This document shows, in pieces, positions 7,673 through 16,478 of a stretch of DNA of 64,000 nt. The DNA lies in contig WGNA01000005.1 in the NCBI GenBank assembly GCA_016124755.1, positions 242,684 to 306,683 on the forward strand, given 5' to 3'. Below the pieces are notes generated by a model, which had not been told where the DNA came from, did not search any database, and was given only the letters and a program-made list of their open reading frames with translations. The position numbers and the translations under genes were made by a program. The DNA is from Bacteroidota bacterium. GTDB taxonomy: Bacteria > Bacteroidota > Bacteroidia > NS11-12g > UBA9320. Position 1 is the stretch's first letter, and each line of letters starts with the position of its first letter.

Positions 7673-9220
7673 TCAGATGATTATTTCTTCTTCACTCTCG
7701 TCGAAGAAATGATATTCGCCATAATGGTAATTCGGATCCGAAGAAATCTTAACTCTGGTTTTATGTTTCAACCACCATTTCCAAGGTTTGTTGAAAACGC
7801 CTTTTTTAAAAAAAGCTTCAACAAAAGGATGCGTAACCAGTTCGAGATGTTTGGGATGAGCCGTTTTAATTATCTGCAAGAGTTTGTGCTCTATTTCATC
7901 CGTAATTAAAATACTCGCCTCAATTTTTCCTTCCCCTTTGCACATCGGACAAACCTCCGTAGTTGTGATATTGGTTTCGGGTCGAACTCTTTGTCGGGTA
8001 ATCTGAACCAAGCCGAACTTACTCATTGGAAGAATTGTATGTTTGGCCCGGTCTGATGACATCGCCTTTTTCAATTCATCCAGTAATTGTTTCTTGTGAT
8101 TCGGATTTCGGAGATCAATAAAATCGATTACAATAATGCCGCCCATATCACGCAATCTCAGTTGGCGAGCAATTTCACGGGCTGCCTCCAGATTAACATT
8201 TAAAGCGTAGTCAGCGTTGTCTCCCTGCTTTTGTTTGTTACCACTGTTAACATCAATTACATGGAGGGCTTCGGTATGTTCAATAATCAGATATGGTCCT
8301 CCCTGAAGAGCTACTGATTTTCCGAAAAGCATCTTAATCTGTTTGTCGATACCAAACTGCGAAAAGATAGGCTCCTTCCCTTTGTAGTGTTTTAATACCT
8401 TTACAAGTTCAGGCGATAGTTTAGACAGATACTGTCGGAGTTCTTCATAAAAGTCTTTGTCGTTTGTAACGATGGCTGTAAACTCCTGACTAAGAAGATC
8501 TCTCAAAACCATTTGACTTCTGCGGTTCTCACCGAGAATCAAATCTCCAACATTCGCGTTTTTAAGATTGCGTATTACAGTATCCCACTTATCCTGCAAT
8601 TCCATCAGATCCCGATGAAGATCCTGTACCGTTTTTCCTTCGGCTGCGGTTCTGCAGATTAAACCGTAATTCGGTCCTTTGAGACTTAGGGTTAAGTTTT
8701 TAAGTCGGGTTCTTTCCTCCTGGCTTTCTATTTTTTTAGAAACAGTAACCGTGGAGATGAATGGCACCAAAATAAAATACTTGCCTGGGATGGATATCTC
8801 CATGCTAAGTTTCGGCCCCTTAGATGAGATCGGCTCTTTCGCGACCTGTACCAGAATTTTCTGACCCTTTTTCAGAGTCTCGGTGATTTTGCCGGTTTTG
8901 AGTGTTTCCTTTTCCAGCTTGAAACCCGAAAGATCTCCGGATTTCATACCACCTTGCAGGGCCATTCTGGTCAGCTTGTTCAGCGACCGTATATGAGGGC
9001 CCATGTCCTGATAGTGCAGGAATGCATCTCTTTGATGACCTACGTCAACAAAGGCTGCGTTTAGTTCCTGCTTAAATTTCTTTACAACACCCAGGTACAG
9101 ATCACCAACTGAGAATTTGGAAGAGAAATCTTCCTGATGAAGTTCTACTAGTTTTCTGTCCTGAACAAGAGCTATCTTCTCACCTGCAGAGCTGAAATCA
9201 ATTATCAACTCGTTTGCCAA
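7673..9220 (-). CDS. rng: Ribonuclease G (Rne/Rng family)
   Basis: 515 residues, RNase G-sized without the long C-terminal scaffold of RNase E. Domains in order: N-terminal S1-like region (DLYLGVVKKFKQELNAAFVDVGHQRDAFLH), then the DNase I-like catalytic domain with metal-binding aspartates in LHVIDVNSGN and GGIIVIDFIDLRN, then the zinc-link CPMC (near residue 425). It processes and degrades RNA in the cytoplasm, including 16S 5' end maturation in other bacteria. The start is TTG (9218-9220): an in-frame TGA lies two codons upstream and no ATG is available near the conserved N-terminus. It follows the 29-residue gene by 11 bp. Confidence 0.95.
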   Translation of the reverse strand: MANELIIDFSSAGEKIALVQDRKLVELHQEDFSSKFSVGDLYLGVVKKFKQELNAAFVDVGHQRDAFLHYQDMGPHIRSLNKLTRMALQGGMKSGDLSGFKLEKETLKTGKITETLKKGQKILVQVAKEPISSKGPKLSMEISIPGKYFILVPFISTVTVSKKIESQEERTRLKNLTLSLKGPNYGLICRTAAEGKTVQDLHRDLMELQDKWDTVIRNLKNANVGDLILGENRRSQMVLRDLLSQEFTAIVTNDKDFYEELRQYLSKLSPELVKVLKHYKGKEPIFSQFGIDKQIKMLFGKSVALQGGPYLIIEHTEALHVIDVNSGNKQKQGDNADYALNVNLEAAREIARQLRLRDMGGIIVIDFIDLRNPNHKKQLLDELKKAMSSDRAKHTILPMSKFGLVQITRQRVRPETNITTTEVCPMCKGEGKIEASILITDEIEHKLLQIIKTAHPKHLELVTHPFVEAFFKKGVFNKPWKWWLKHKTRVKISSDPNYHYGEYHFFDESEEEIII

Positions 9221-9231
9221 TGATCAGCTAA

Positions 9232-9321
9232 TTATTTCTTCTTGTGACGGTTTTTTCTCAGCCTTTTTTTACGCTTGTGAGTAGCGATCTTATGTCGCTT
9301 TCTTTTTTTTCCACTTGGCAT
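9232..9321 (-). CDS. 29-residue basic ribosomal-type protein (AURKAIP1/COX24, mS38/bS22-like)
   Basis: ATG at 9319-9321 to TAA at 9232-9234 encodes 29 residues beginning MPSGKKRKRHKIATHKRKKR, with 18 Lys/Arg residues in total. The pattern KRKRHK-(I/M)-xxHK-x-RK-x-RLRKNR is that of the AURKAIP1/COX24 C-terminal domain, found in mitochondrial ribosomal protein mS38 and in mycobacterial bS22. Short proteins of this type are widespread in Bacteroidota and usually left as hypothetical. Sits between the TPR gene and rng on the same strand. That it is a ribosomal subunit is inference from the family; the coding call itself is strong because the whole reading frame matches. Confidence 0.88.
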   Translation of the reverse strand: MPSGKKRKRHKIATHKRKKRLRKNRHKKK

Positions 9322-9337
9322 ATCGTGTAACTAATCT

Positions 9338-9865
9338 TTAATTATTGTCCGTCTGATCGCCCGTTCCTCCCGCAATTAAAGCCTTTACCTTCTCGGCGCG
9401 ATCTTTATATTCCCGATTTTGGGGCTGCAAAGATATCAATTTCTCGTACTTTTCAAGTGCTTTATCATATTGACCACTCATCACCGACATTTCTGCCAAC
9501 ATTTCAAGTGCACCAATGTGATCCGGATTGTTGGCTATTACACCTTTCAGGATCTGAACTCCCTGCATCGGTGGGCCTCCACCGGAAATAATTAACTCGG
9601 CATATTGTACCGATTGATCATCTGTGATCCAGTTACTGTCTGCCAGAGCTTTAAATGCAGCGATTCTCGTTTCGGTCGAAACTTCTGCATTTTCTAAAGT
9701 CTTGTTCAACTCTTCTTTGGTTCCGGAAACAGATTCCTGATCAGATGTTGCAACCTCCGTTTTTGAGTTAGGATCCAAGGTTTGTGAAACCGGCTCCCGG
9801 TTGAGATAAATGATAATTCCCAGCAGCAACAGAGCCGCCAGTAAAGCAAAATGTACGGGTTTCAA
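9338..9865 (-). CDS. Membrane-anchored TPR protein
   Basis: 175 residues. Residues 5-21 (HFALLAALLLLGIIIYL) form a single membrane anchor, then an acidic linker (residues 28-60) and two or three TPR-like helical pairs (DHIGALEMLAEMSVMSGQYDKALEKYEKLISLQPQ). The domain faces the periplasm. Precise function unknown; in Bacteroidota a gene of this kind often sits between HU and rng, as here. Lies 45 bp after the HU gene and 16 bp before the 29-residue gene. Confidence 0.85.
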   Translation of the reverse strand: MKPVHFALLAALLLLGIIIYLNREPVSQTLDPNSKTEVATSDQESVSGTKEELNKTLENAEVSTETRIAAFKALADSNWITDDQSVQYAELIISGGGPPMQGVQILKGVIANNPDHIGALEMLAEMSVMSGQYDKALEKYEKLISLQPQNREYKDRAEKVKALIAGGTGDQTDNN

Positions 9866-9910
9866 GATAAAATTTTAGGGCGGGAAATTACAAGAAGGAA
9901 GGGTTTTCTG

Positions 9911-10210
9911 TTACAGTAGTTTCTGAACTTCTTCGCTCTTCTTGATTTTCTCAACAAACGATTTTGCGGGTTTAAACTTGGGAATAAAGTGCTCAGGAAT
10001 TGTGATCTGAGTATTTTTAGAAATGTTTCTGGCAATTTTACGAGCCCGGCGTTTGAGCGTAAAACTCCCAAATCCGCGGAAGTAAACATTCTCACCTTTT
10101 GCCAGTGAGATCTTTACTACCTTAAAAAAGGTCTCAACAGTTTGTTGAACATCGTTCTTCTCAATGCCGGTTCGCTCGGCGATTTCATTGATAACTTCTG
10201 CTTTGGTCAT
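9911..10210 (-). CDS. HU/IHF family DNA-binding protein
   Basis: 99 residues from the ATG at 10208-10210 (MTKAEVINEIAERTGI). The HU fold is clear: N-terminal helix-turn-helix dimerisation part, the signature VYFRGFGSFTLKRRARKIARN, and an arm region ending in TIPEHFIPKFKPAKSF. It binds and bends DNA as a dimer. A 15-codon upstream extension is possible in frame but not family-like. Divergent from mutY with 96 bp between the two starts. Confidence 0.93.
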   Translation of the reverse strand: MTKAEVINEIAERTGIEKNDVQQTVETFFKVVKISLAKGENVYFRGFGSFTLKRRARKIARNISKNTQITIPEHFIPKFKPAKSFVEKIKKSEEVQKLL

Positions 10211-10306
10211 TGCCTTCCTGTTTTTTATCCAATATTTGCCCCTGCTGCAATGCAATTATAGATAAATATTTCACAATCAAGTCATAAATTCGGATAGATT
10301 TTAGAA

Positions 10307-11380
10307 TTGTCCCCTCATAACCAAATACATACACTCCTGCATGTGTGGTATCGTGAAAATCACCGTTTCCTTCCCTGGAGAGAAACCCGCGACCCGTATC
10401 GCATTTGGCTGAGTGAAATTATTCTTCAGCAAACTCGTGTCGCTCAGGGCTTGCCTTACTATTTAAAATTTATTGAAAGATTTCCAAGTGTTCTGCATTT
10501 CGCTAATGCAGAACCTGATGAGATCTTAAAAAACTGGCAGGGTCTGGGTTATTACTCCCGAGCCCGGAATATGATCAAATGTTCTAAAAAAATTGCTCAG
10601 GAATATTGCGGGATTTTCCCTACTAAATATTCTGATCTAATTCTACTTCCGGGAATCGGAAGTTATACTGCCGCGGCAATTGCATCATTCTGCACCAACG
10701 AACCGATTGCCGTACTCGATGGTAATGTTTTCAGGGTTTTATCAAGATATTTTGGAATTAGCAATCCCATCAATTCCCCAAAATCCAAATTAGTTTTTAC
10801 CGAGTTAGCGAATGAATTTTTAGATCAAAACAATCCCGGACTTCACAATCAGGCTATAATGGAACTCGGAGCATTGATTTGTAAACCGGCTAATCCCGAC
10901 TGTTCGGCCTGTCCTCTGAGCATTAGTTGTGAAGCAAGAATTAAAAATCTCACTTCCTCTCTTCCCGTAAAATTGGCAAGTGGGAAAAAGAAAAAAAGAT
11001 TCTTCAACTATTTCGTCCCTAATAATTTGGATACACTTTGGCTAAGAAAAAGGAAAGGAAAAGATATTTGGACAGAACTATATGAACCTCCTTTATGTGA
11101 AACTACAAGTGAGACAGAATTACCTCCTGTTCCGGATTTTTTTAAAGCCATCGAAAAGAACAATGTTCCTACCCTGCAGTTCGATTCGGAAGTTACACAC
11201 ATTTTAAGTCATCAGATTCTTCATATAAAATTCTGGAAGATTGATGCGTCAGTTTTAACACTTGATCCGAATTCAGATATTTTTGAAGTTGGAATTAATG
11301 AGGTTAAAGAAAGATATGCGGTTCCTGTTCCTGTAATGAATTACCTTAGCAAACTCTTAGCTACAAACGGTGTCTATTAA
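10307..11380 (+). CDS. mutY: A/G-specific adenine glycosylase MutY
   Basis: 357 residues. HhH-GPD fold with catalytic glutamate E37 in WLSEIILQQTRV and the aspartate D138 in VLDGNVFRV; helix-hairpin-helix LPGIGSYTAAAI around residue 115; 4Fe-4S cysteines C192, C199, C202 and C208 in the exact C-x6-C-x2-C-x5-C spacing. The C-terminal half (about 225-350) is the NUDIX-like 8-oxoG recognition domain. It removes A opposite 8-oxoG. The start must be TTG at 10307: an in-frame TAG lies four codons upstream and no ATG occurs before the catalytic region. Confidence 0.96.
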   Translation: MSPHNQIHTLLHVWYRENHRFLPWRETRDPYRIWLSEIILQQTRVAQGLPYYLKFIERFPSVLHFANAEPDEILKNWQGLGYYSRARNMIKCSKKIAQEYCGIFPTKYSDLILLPGIGSYTAAAIASFCTNEPIAVLDGNVFRVLSRYFGISNPINSPKSKLVFTELANEFLDQNNPGLHNQAIMELGALICKPANPDCSACPLSISCEARIKNLTSSLPVKLASGKKKKRFFNYFVPNNLDTLWLRKRKGKDIWTELYEPPLCETTSETELPPVPDFFKAIEKNNVPTLQFDSEVTHILSHQILHIKFWKIDASVLTLDPNSDIFEVGINEVKERYAVPVPVMNYLSKLLATNGVY

Positions 11381-11798
11381 TAAAGCTATTCTAATTGGCA
11401 ATCTAGGTTCTGATCCCGAAGTGAGATATCTGGATGGTGATCGAATGGTTGCTAATTTTTCGTTAGCAACCAATGAAACCTATACTGATAAGTCGGGAAA
11501 TAAAATTACACAGACTGAGTGGCATCGTATTGAAATGTGGGACGGCCTTGCAAAAGTTGCGGAGAAATATCTTCACAAAGGCAAACAGGTGTACATCGAA
11601 GGAAAAATTAAAACCGAAAACTGGAAAGACAAGGAAGGTATTGAAAGATATACCACCAAAATCAGAGCTAATACATTACAAATGCTTGGAAACATTGAAT
11701 CCGGCTCAAATCGTTCGGAAACCGGTCGGCAGGATCAAGATTCTTCAGAAATGCCACCAGTTGAACCTCCGGATGGATTTGATGATTTGCCATTTTAA
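11370..11798 (+). CDS. ssb: Single-stranded DNA-binding protein
   Basis: 142 residues: N-terminal OB fold (INKAILIGNLGSDPEVRYL through about residue 108), a short polar linker and the acidic tail GFDDLPF used to recruit partner proteins. The GTG at 11370 is the only start that keeps the conserved N-terminus; it lies inside mutY, overlapping it by 11 bp in another frame. The mutY-ssb-gldE-gldD order is the one known from Flavobacterium johnsoniae. Confidence 0.95.
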   Translation: MSINKAILIGNLGSDPEVRYLDGDRMVANFSLATNETYTDKSGNKITQTEWHRIEMWDGLAKVAEKYLHKGKQVYIEGKIKTENWKDKEGIERYTTKIRANTLQMLGNIESGSNRSETGRQDQDSSEMPPVEPPDGFDDLPF

Positions 11799-11809
11799 CC
11801 AACCAGAAT

Positions 11810-13186
11810 TTGGAAGGAGATCCTGAACAACCGATACGTTTTTTCCTGCTGATTTTACAGGAAGGAGGAACCTACTTTTCAGGTAGTGTTCTTTATAGCC
11901 TAATTGTAATTGTCATTCTTATTTTCTTATCCGGAATGATTTCCGGATCCGAAAATGCTTTTTTCAGTTTATCGGCATCTGACATAAATGATCTTGGAAA
12001 TGACGACAAACGGTCTTCTGTATTTGCATTAAAATTAATTAATGAACCAGACCGTTGGAAGGCAAGCCGAAAGCTGTTGGCGACTATTCTGATCCTGAAT
12101 AACTTCATCAACATTACCATCATTATTTTATCCTCGCTTTTAATGGATTCGGTCTGGTTGATGACAGATGTTGCTACATGGGTTCAATTCGCAGTTAATG
12201 TTATTCTGATTACTTTTCTGCTGGTGCTATTCGGAGAAGTAATTCCCAAAATATACGCCACACAAAATAATATCAAACTGGTGCAGCTCACCTCTGTACC
12301 CCTGTATTACTGCAACAAGATCCTTACACCTCTTTCCTGGTTACTCACTTCATCCACAAGTCTTATCGACCGGAGGATCAAAAAAAAGCCGGATAATGTT
12401 TCGCTTGAAGAGCTAAATCAGGCGATAGAGATTGCTTCGGAAGACGACAATATAGAAGAGAAAAACATCCTTAAAGGAATTGTCAACTTCGGGAATATTT
12501 CGGTTAAACAAATAATGCGATCCAGAGTAGATGTATGTGCTCTCGATATTGAAATCTCAGATCAAGAACTATTCAAACAGATCAGAGAATGGGGTTATTC
12601 ACGAATTCCGATTTACAGGGACAACTTCGACAACATCACCGGGATTTTGTATATAAAGGATTTGCTTCCAAAGATTACCAATAAGACCAATGATCCGTGG
12701 CAAGATCTGGTTCGACAGCCTTTCTTTGTGCCTTCCAATAAAAAGATCGACGATCTGTTGGAAGAATTTCAGGAGAAAAGAATTCACATGGCAATTGTGG
12801 TTGATGAATATGGAGGTTCCCTCGGTATTGTTACCATGGAAGACATTCTGGAAGAAATTTTCGGTGACCTCAAGGATGAGTTTGATGAAGACGAGATTTA
12901 CTACTCCAAGCTCGATGAACACACGTACATTTTTGAAGGTAAGATTTTGCTAACGGATATGTGTCGCACGTTCGAAGTGAAAACAGATTATTTTTCTGAT
13001 GTTAAAGGTGAAGCCGATACACTTGGCGGTATGTTGATGGAAGTATTTAAAGGCATCCCTAAAAGAGGAGACCATATTCAATTAGATGAATTCAGTTTTA
13101 AAGTTGAAAGCGCTGATTTACGCCGTATCAAAAGAGTTAAGGTTGTTTTTAATCCGGAACACGAAAAGGAAGTTACCGAAGATTGA
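11810..13186 (+). CDS. gldE: Gliding motility-associated protein GldE (CNNM/CorC-type membrane protein)
   Basis: 458 residues. N-terminal CNNM-type membrane domain with helices near residues 22-45, 95-112 and 122-145, containing FLSGMISGSENAFFSLS; a CBS-domain pair at about 215-340 (MRSRVDVCALD, IPIYRDNFDNITGILYIKDLL, MAIVVDEYGGSLGIVTMEDILEEIFGD); and a C-terminal CorC/HlyC domain. GldE and the neighbouring lipoprotein GldD are linked functionally in Flavobacterium gliding and T9SS. Start is TTG at 11810, 11 bp after ssb; no ATG precedes the membrane domain. Confidence 0.94.
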   Translation: MEGDPEQPIRFFLLILQEGGTYFSGSVLYSLIVIVILIFLSGMISGSENAFFSLSASDINDLGNDDKRSSVFALKLINEPDRWKASRKLLATILILNNFINITIIILSSLLMDSVWLMTDVATWVQFAVNVILITFLLVLFGEVIPKIYATQNNIKLVQLTSVPLYYCNKILTPLSWLLTSSTSLIDRRIKKKPDNVSLEELNQAIEIASEDDNIEEKNILKGIVNFGNISVKQIMRSRVDVCALDIEISDQELFKQIREWGYSRIPIYRDNFDNITGILYIKDLLPKITNKTNDPWQDLVRQPFFVPSNKKIDDLLEEFQEKRIHMAIVVDEYGGSLGIVTMEDILEEIFGDLKDEFDEDEIYYSKLDEHTYIFEGKILLTDMCRTFEVKTDYFSDVKGEADTLGGMLMEVFKGIPKRGDHIQLDEFSFKVESADLRRIKRVKVVFNPEHEKEVTED

Positions 13187-13187
13187 T

Positions 13188-13784
13188 ATGATGAAATTTT
13201 CTTTCAAACACATTTATTCAGCATTGGTTGCAGGAACTTTATTGTTGAGTGCCTGTACTTCCGGTACACCTCGTCCTCACGGATATCCGAGAATAATCTT
13301 TCCGGAAAGAGGTTACCGAACTTTCGATCAGGGTTGTCCTTATACTTTCGAAATTCCTACTTACGCATTAATGGAAGCCGACACACACGAGTTATCTGAA
13401 CCTTGTTGGTTTAATCTAAAATTCCCGGGTTTCGATGCAACGCTTTATCTCAGTTATAAAAGTGTTAAAAACCAGGGGCATTTAGATACGCTTTCCGAGG
13501 AAGCCTATAAACTCGCGATGAAAAATAACATCAAAGCAGATGTAATTAATGAGACGGAAATTGTTGATACCAGCAACGGAAACTTCGGTGTGCTGTACGA
13601 CCTTTATGGTGAATCAGCAACACCTTTCAATTTCTACATCACCGACAAAAAGAATCATTATATCAGAGGGGCTTTTTATTTTGATCAGTACACCAAAACA
13701 GATTCTGTTGCCCCTGTTTACGATTTTATCCGCACCGATATTATGCACATGATTAACACCATCGAGTGGCGTGATCAATATTAA
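13188..13784 (+). CDS. gldD: Gliding motility lipoprotein GldD
   Basis: 198 residues from tandem ATGs at 13188 and 13191. Signal peptide followed by a lipobox LLLSACTS, then the GldD hallmark TPRPHGYPRI. The rest is a globular periplasmic domain with no recognisable motif. Begins one base after the gldE stop, so it is co-translated with gldE. Required for gliding and T9SS function in F. johnsoniae; molecular role not established. Confidence 0.94.
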   Translation: MMKFSFKHIYSALVAGTLLLSACTSGTPRPHGYPRIIFPERGYRTFDQGCPYTFEIPTYALMEADTHELSEPCWFNLKFPGFDATLYLSYKSVKNQGHLDTLSEEAYKLAMKNNIKADVINETEIVDTSNGNFGVLYDLYGESATPFNFYITDKKNHYIRGAFYFDQYTKTDSVAPVYDFIRTDIMHMINTIEWRDQY

Positions 13785-13808
13785 TTAATGAGATTGGAGG
13801 AAAAGCAG

Positions 13809-14711
13809 TTAACGAATTCTGAGTCGTTGACCAATTCGCAAAGTTGAATTTCTACTAATTCCGTTTAACCGGCAAATTCTGTCCACTGTAGTTCCGTATC
13901 TTCTGCTGATAGACCACAGAGTATCACCGGATTTAACCTTGTAATACGAAACGCTGCTGCGTGTTGTTGAAGAAGGTGGCGGAGTAACGGCTTTAAAATC
14001 CTGAACAGTTAAGGATAAGGTATCCAGTTTTAAAGATTGTGAATCGAAAGCAATAATCCGATTCGGATCTATGGGAAGCCCTTTGTACCTGGTTTCAAAA
14101 TGTAAGTGCGGTCCGGTTGATCTTCCAGTGCTGCCACCAAGTCCGATCACCTCTCCCGCTCTTACCGTTTGATTAGGTTGAACGAGTCGAACCGACAAAT
14201 GCCCATATAAAGTTTCCAAACCATTATAATGTCTGATTAAAACATAGTTGCCGAAACCACCATAGTTGTATTTGGCAATCCGAACAACACCATCAAAAGC
14301 TGCAAAAACAGAATCGCCGGTTTCAAGATCGATATCTACTCCTTTGTGCATTCGATATTTTCGCCAACCGTAGTCACTGTTAATATCACCCGGACAAGGG
14401 TGGAAATAGCCGCAATCACTTTCAACCAGACTCAGACAAATTCCATCAGAACTGTCTTTTGCATCTAATCTGGGCAAATCAACATTTAATGAATCCCAAC
14501 TGAAATGATACAGATCGGCGCATGGAATTAATTGGTGATCGAAGTCTACAAATGAAACAAAGCCCGACTCCTCAATCTGAAGCGAATCAATTTCAGCTTC
14601 CTCTTCTTCCTCATCATCATCGTGACCATCGTAAAATGCTAAGACCTGGGCATTGGTAACTGCCAGATGAATCATGGTCAGGACGGTGATTGTCAGGAGC
14701 TTTCTGATCAT
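13809..14711 (-). CDS. Secreted M23 metallopeptidase with C-terminal LysM domain
   Basis: 300 residues. Signal peptide (1-21), an acidic run at about 29-40 rich in Asp/Glu, the M23 lysostaphin-type domain with zinc ligands H122 and D126 in MHKGVDID and the HLHFE motif (202-206), and a LysM module from about 255 to the end (YKVKSGDTLWSISRRYG). Predicted to bind and cut peptidoglycan cross-links in the periplasm; all ligand residues are present, so it is probably catalytic. Its ATG overlaps the ribF stop by four bases. Confidence 0.93.
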   Translation of the reverse strand: MIRKLLTITVLTMIHLAVTNAQVLAFYDGHDDDEEEEEAEIDSLQIEESGFVSFVDFDHQLIPCADLYHFSWDSLNVDLPRLDAKDSSDGICLSLVESDCGYFHPCPGDINSDYGWRKYRMHKGVDIDLETGDSVFAAFDGVVRIAKYNYGGFGNYVLIRHYNGLETLYGHLSVRLVQPNQTVRAGEVIGLGGSTGRSTGPHLHFETRYKGLPIDPNRIIAFDSQSLKLDTLSLTVQDFKAVTPPPSSTTRSSVSYYKVKSGDTLWSISRRYGTTVDRICRLNGISRNSTLRIGQRLRIR

Positions 14712-15643
14712 AATGTTTCCAAAACTTTTCTGGCAGCTTCCCCGTCGAGATGTAACTGCGATATCAGGGATTCTGCGTCGGCGAATTTAATTTCTTCCCG
14801 CAATCTTGCAACGAAGTGCACAACTATTTCTTGCCCATATATCCTATCGGTGAAGTTAAAAATGTTCACTTCCAAAGACAAAGCACCATCGTTGAAGGTT
14901 GGATTAAAACCAATATTCATCATTCCTCCGAACAATTCACTTCTCCCCTTCAATTCAACTTTTACTGCATAAACTCCAGAACCGGGTATTAATTTAAATG
15001 AATCATTTATCTGAATATTGGCAGTCGGAAAACCCAGATTTTTTCCCCGTCCTTTACCGTGAACCACAGTACCTGTGAGACAGAAAAACCTCCCCATATA
15101 ATCTCGAGCCAATGAAACATTTCCATCCAGAAGTGCTCTTCGTATCTTGGAACTACTGACAATACAGTCATCAACTTCTTTTTGCGAAATTTCCTCTACT
15201 TCATACCCAAACAATTCTGAGAACTCCTCAATTTCCTGAATTGAACCTTCCCTGTTTCTGCCAAACCGGTGGTCGTAACCAATAACAAATTTTCGAACTA
15301 AAAGATGATCACAAATCTTCCTTAGAAATTCCAAAGGTGTTAAACGGCTGAATTCTTTTGTAAATGGAAGTACGATTAAATAATCAATGCCGTGTTTTGC
15401 TAACCACTGTTCCTTTTCCCTGAGTGTTGTCAATAATTTGAGCTCGTTATCTTCGGGATAGAGAACAAGTCTGGGGTGCGGATAAAACGTGAGCAATACT
15501 GATTTGCCTTTAACTTCTTCTGCCAGTCTTGTGATTCTGTTTAGTATTTTCTGATGACCCAGATGCACACCATCGAAAGTACCTTGTGTTAAAACAACCG
15601 GTCCTGAAAAATCAAATTCCTCCAGACTGTGTATGGTTTTCAT
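14708..15643 (-). CDS. ribF: Bifunctional riboflavin kinase / FMN adenylyltransferase
   Basis: 311 residues, the normal length. N-terminal nucleotidyltransferase domain with TQGTFDGVHLGHQKIL (HxGH motif) and a YDHRFGRNREG segment; C-terminal flavokinase domain with GKGRGKNLGFPTANI. Makes FMN and FAD from riboflavin, which feeds the flavin-rich Nqr complex elsewhere in this window. Overlaps both truB and the M23 gene by four bases (ATGA). Confidence 0.96.
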   Translation of the reverse strand: MKTIHSLEEFDFSGPVVLTQGTFDGVHLGHQKILNRITRLAEEVKGKSVLLTFYPHPRLVLYPEDNELKLLTTLREKEQWLAKHGIDYLIVLPFTKEFSRLTPLEFLRKICDHLLVRKFVIGYDHRFGRNREGSIQEIEEFSELFGYEVEEISQKEVDDCIVSSSKIRRALLDGNVSLARDYMGRFFCLTGTVVHGKGRGKNLGFPTANIQINDSFKLIPGSGVYAVKVELKGRSELFGGMMNIGFNPTFNDGALSLEVNIFNFTDRIYGQEIVVHFVARLREEIKFADAESLISQLHLDGEAARKVLETL

Positions 15644-16362
15644 GCTTCTGAAACTCCGGGCGAATATAAGTCTGGTGAATTACCTAATAATTGATTCAAA
15701 GTTTCCGGAGTATAAGCCTCGGAAACCCGGAAGTCTCCGATCGACTCTCTTCTCAAATTAGTCAAATGCGCACCGCATCCAAGTTTTTCTCCGAGGTCTC
15801 TCGCAATAGATCGTATGTAGGTGCCTTTAGAACATTTAATTAAAAAGTGGATGTCCGAGCCATTTATACCGGTGATTTCAAAATGATAAATAAAGATTTT
15901 CTTCGGTTCCAGAACGGGAGCATCACCTTGTCGGGCTTTTTTATACGCTCTTACCCCGTCAATTTTAACAGCCGAAAATACCGGTGGCGTTTGCATTTGT
16001 TCTCCGGTTAATGAATCCACAGCGCTCATTATTTGATCAGCACTTATTGATTTCCAGTCTCCGGAGGAGGTAACTTCAGTTTCCAGATCAAAAGACGGAG
16101 TTATTTCACCAATCCTAAATGATCCGGAATACACTTTAGGCATATCCTGAAATTCTGAAATTCGTTTGGTAAATTTTCCGGTACAAATTATTAACAGACC
16201 TGTTGCCAATGGATCTAACGTTCCGGCATGACCGACTTTTTTGGCTTTCGTGAGTCTTCTCACCAATTTAACCGCACGAAATGAAGTCCAGCCATAGGGC
16301 TTATCTACAAGCATAACCTGCCCTTCATTAAAATCAGTTGTTTTTGAAATTTCTTTTTGCAA
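15640..16362 (-). CDS. truB: tRNA pseudouridine(55) synthase TruB
   Basis: 240 residues. VMLVDKPYGWTSF is the conserved N-terminal motif and GHAGTLDPLATG carries the catalytic aspartate D50; the RNA-binding segment KCSKGTYIRSIARDLG is intact. Lacks most of the C-terminal PUA domain, as in many Bacteroidota. The start is assigned to TTG at 16360-16362; the next in-frame ATG (16314) would cut into the conserved N-terminus. The -7 element at 16367-16374 ends only four bases from this TTG. Confidence 0.93.
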   Translation of the reverse strand: MQKEISKTTDFNEGQVMLVDKPYGWTSFRAVKLVRRLTKAKKVGHAGTLDPLATGLLIICTGKFTKRISEFQDMPKVYSGSFRIGEITPSFDLETEVTSSGDWKSISADQIMSAVDSLTGEQMQTPPVFSAVKIDGVRAYKKARQGDAPVLEPKKIFIYHFEITGINGSDIHFLIKCSKGTYIRSIARDLGEKLGCGAHLTNLRRESIGDFRVSEAYTPETLNQLLGNSPDLYSPGVSEA

Positions 16363-16366
16363 GCCG

Positions 16367-16374
16367 CAAAAATA
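16367..16374 (-). promoter_or_regulatory. Putative -7 promoter element of truB-ribF-M23
   Basis: Minus-strand TATTTTTG followed by CGGC and then the TTG start of truB. Full match to TAnnTTTG. If used, transcription would begin at or next to the start codon. Confidence 0.5.
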
Positions 16375-16478
16375 ATTAGGTGCAATTCAAAAAACCGGCA
16401 TTGGAATAAACCCGATTGCGCCTTCTTTGTTTAATAAGTCTGATTGAATACCTACCGAAAACTATCTTTGAAGCCCAT

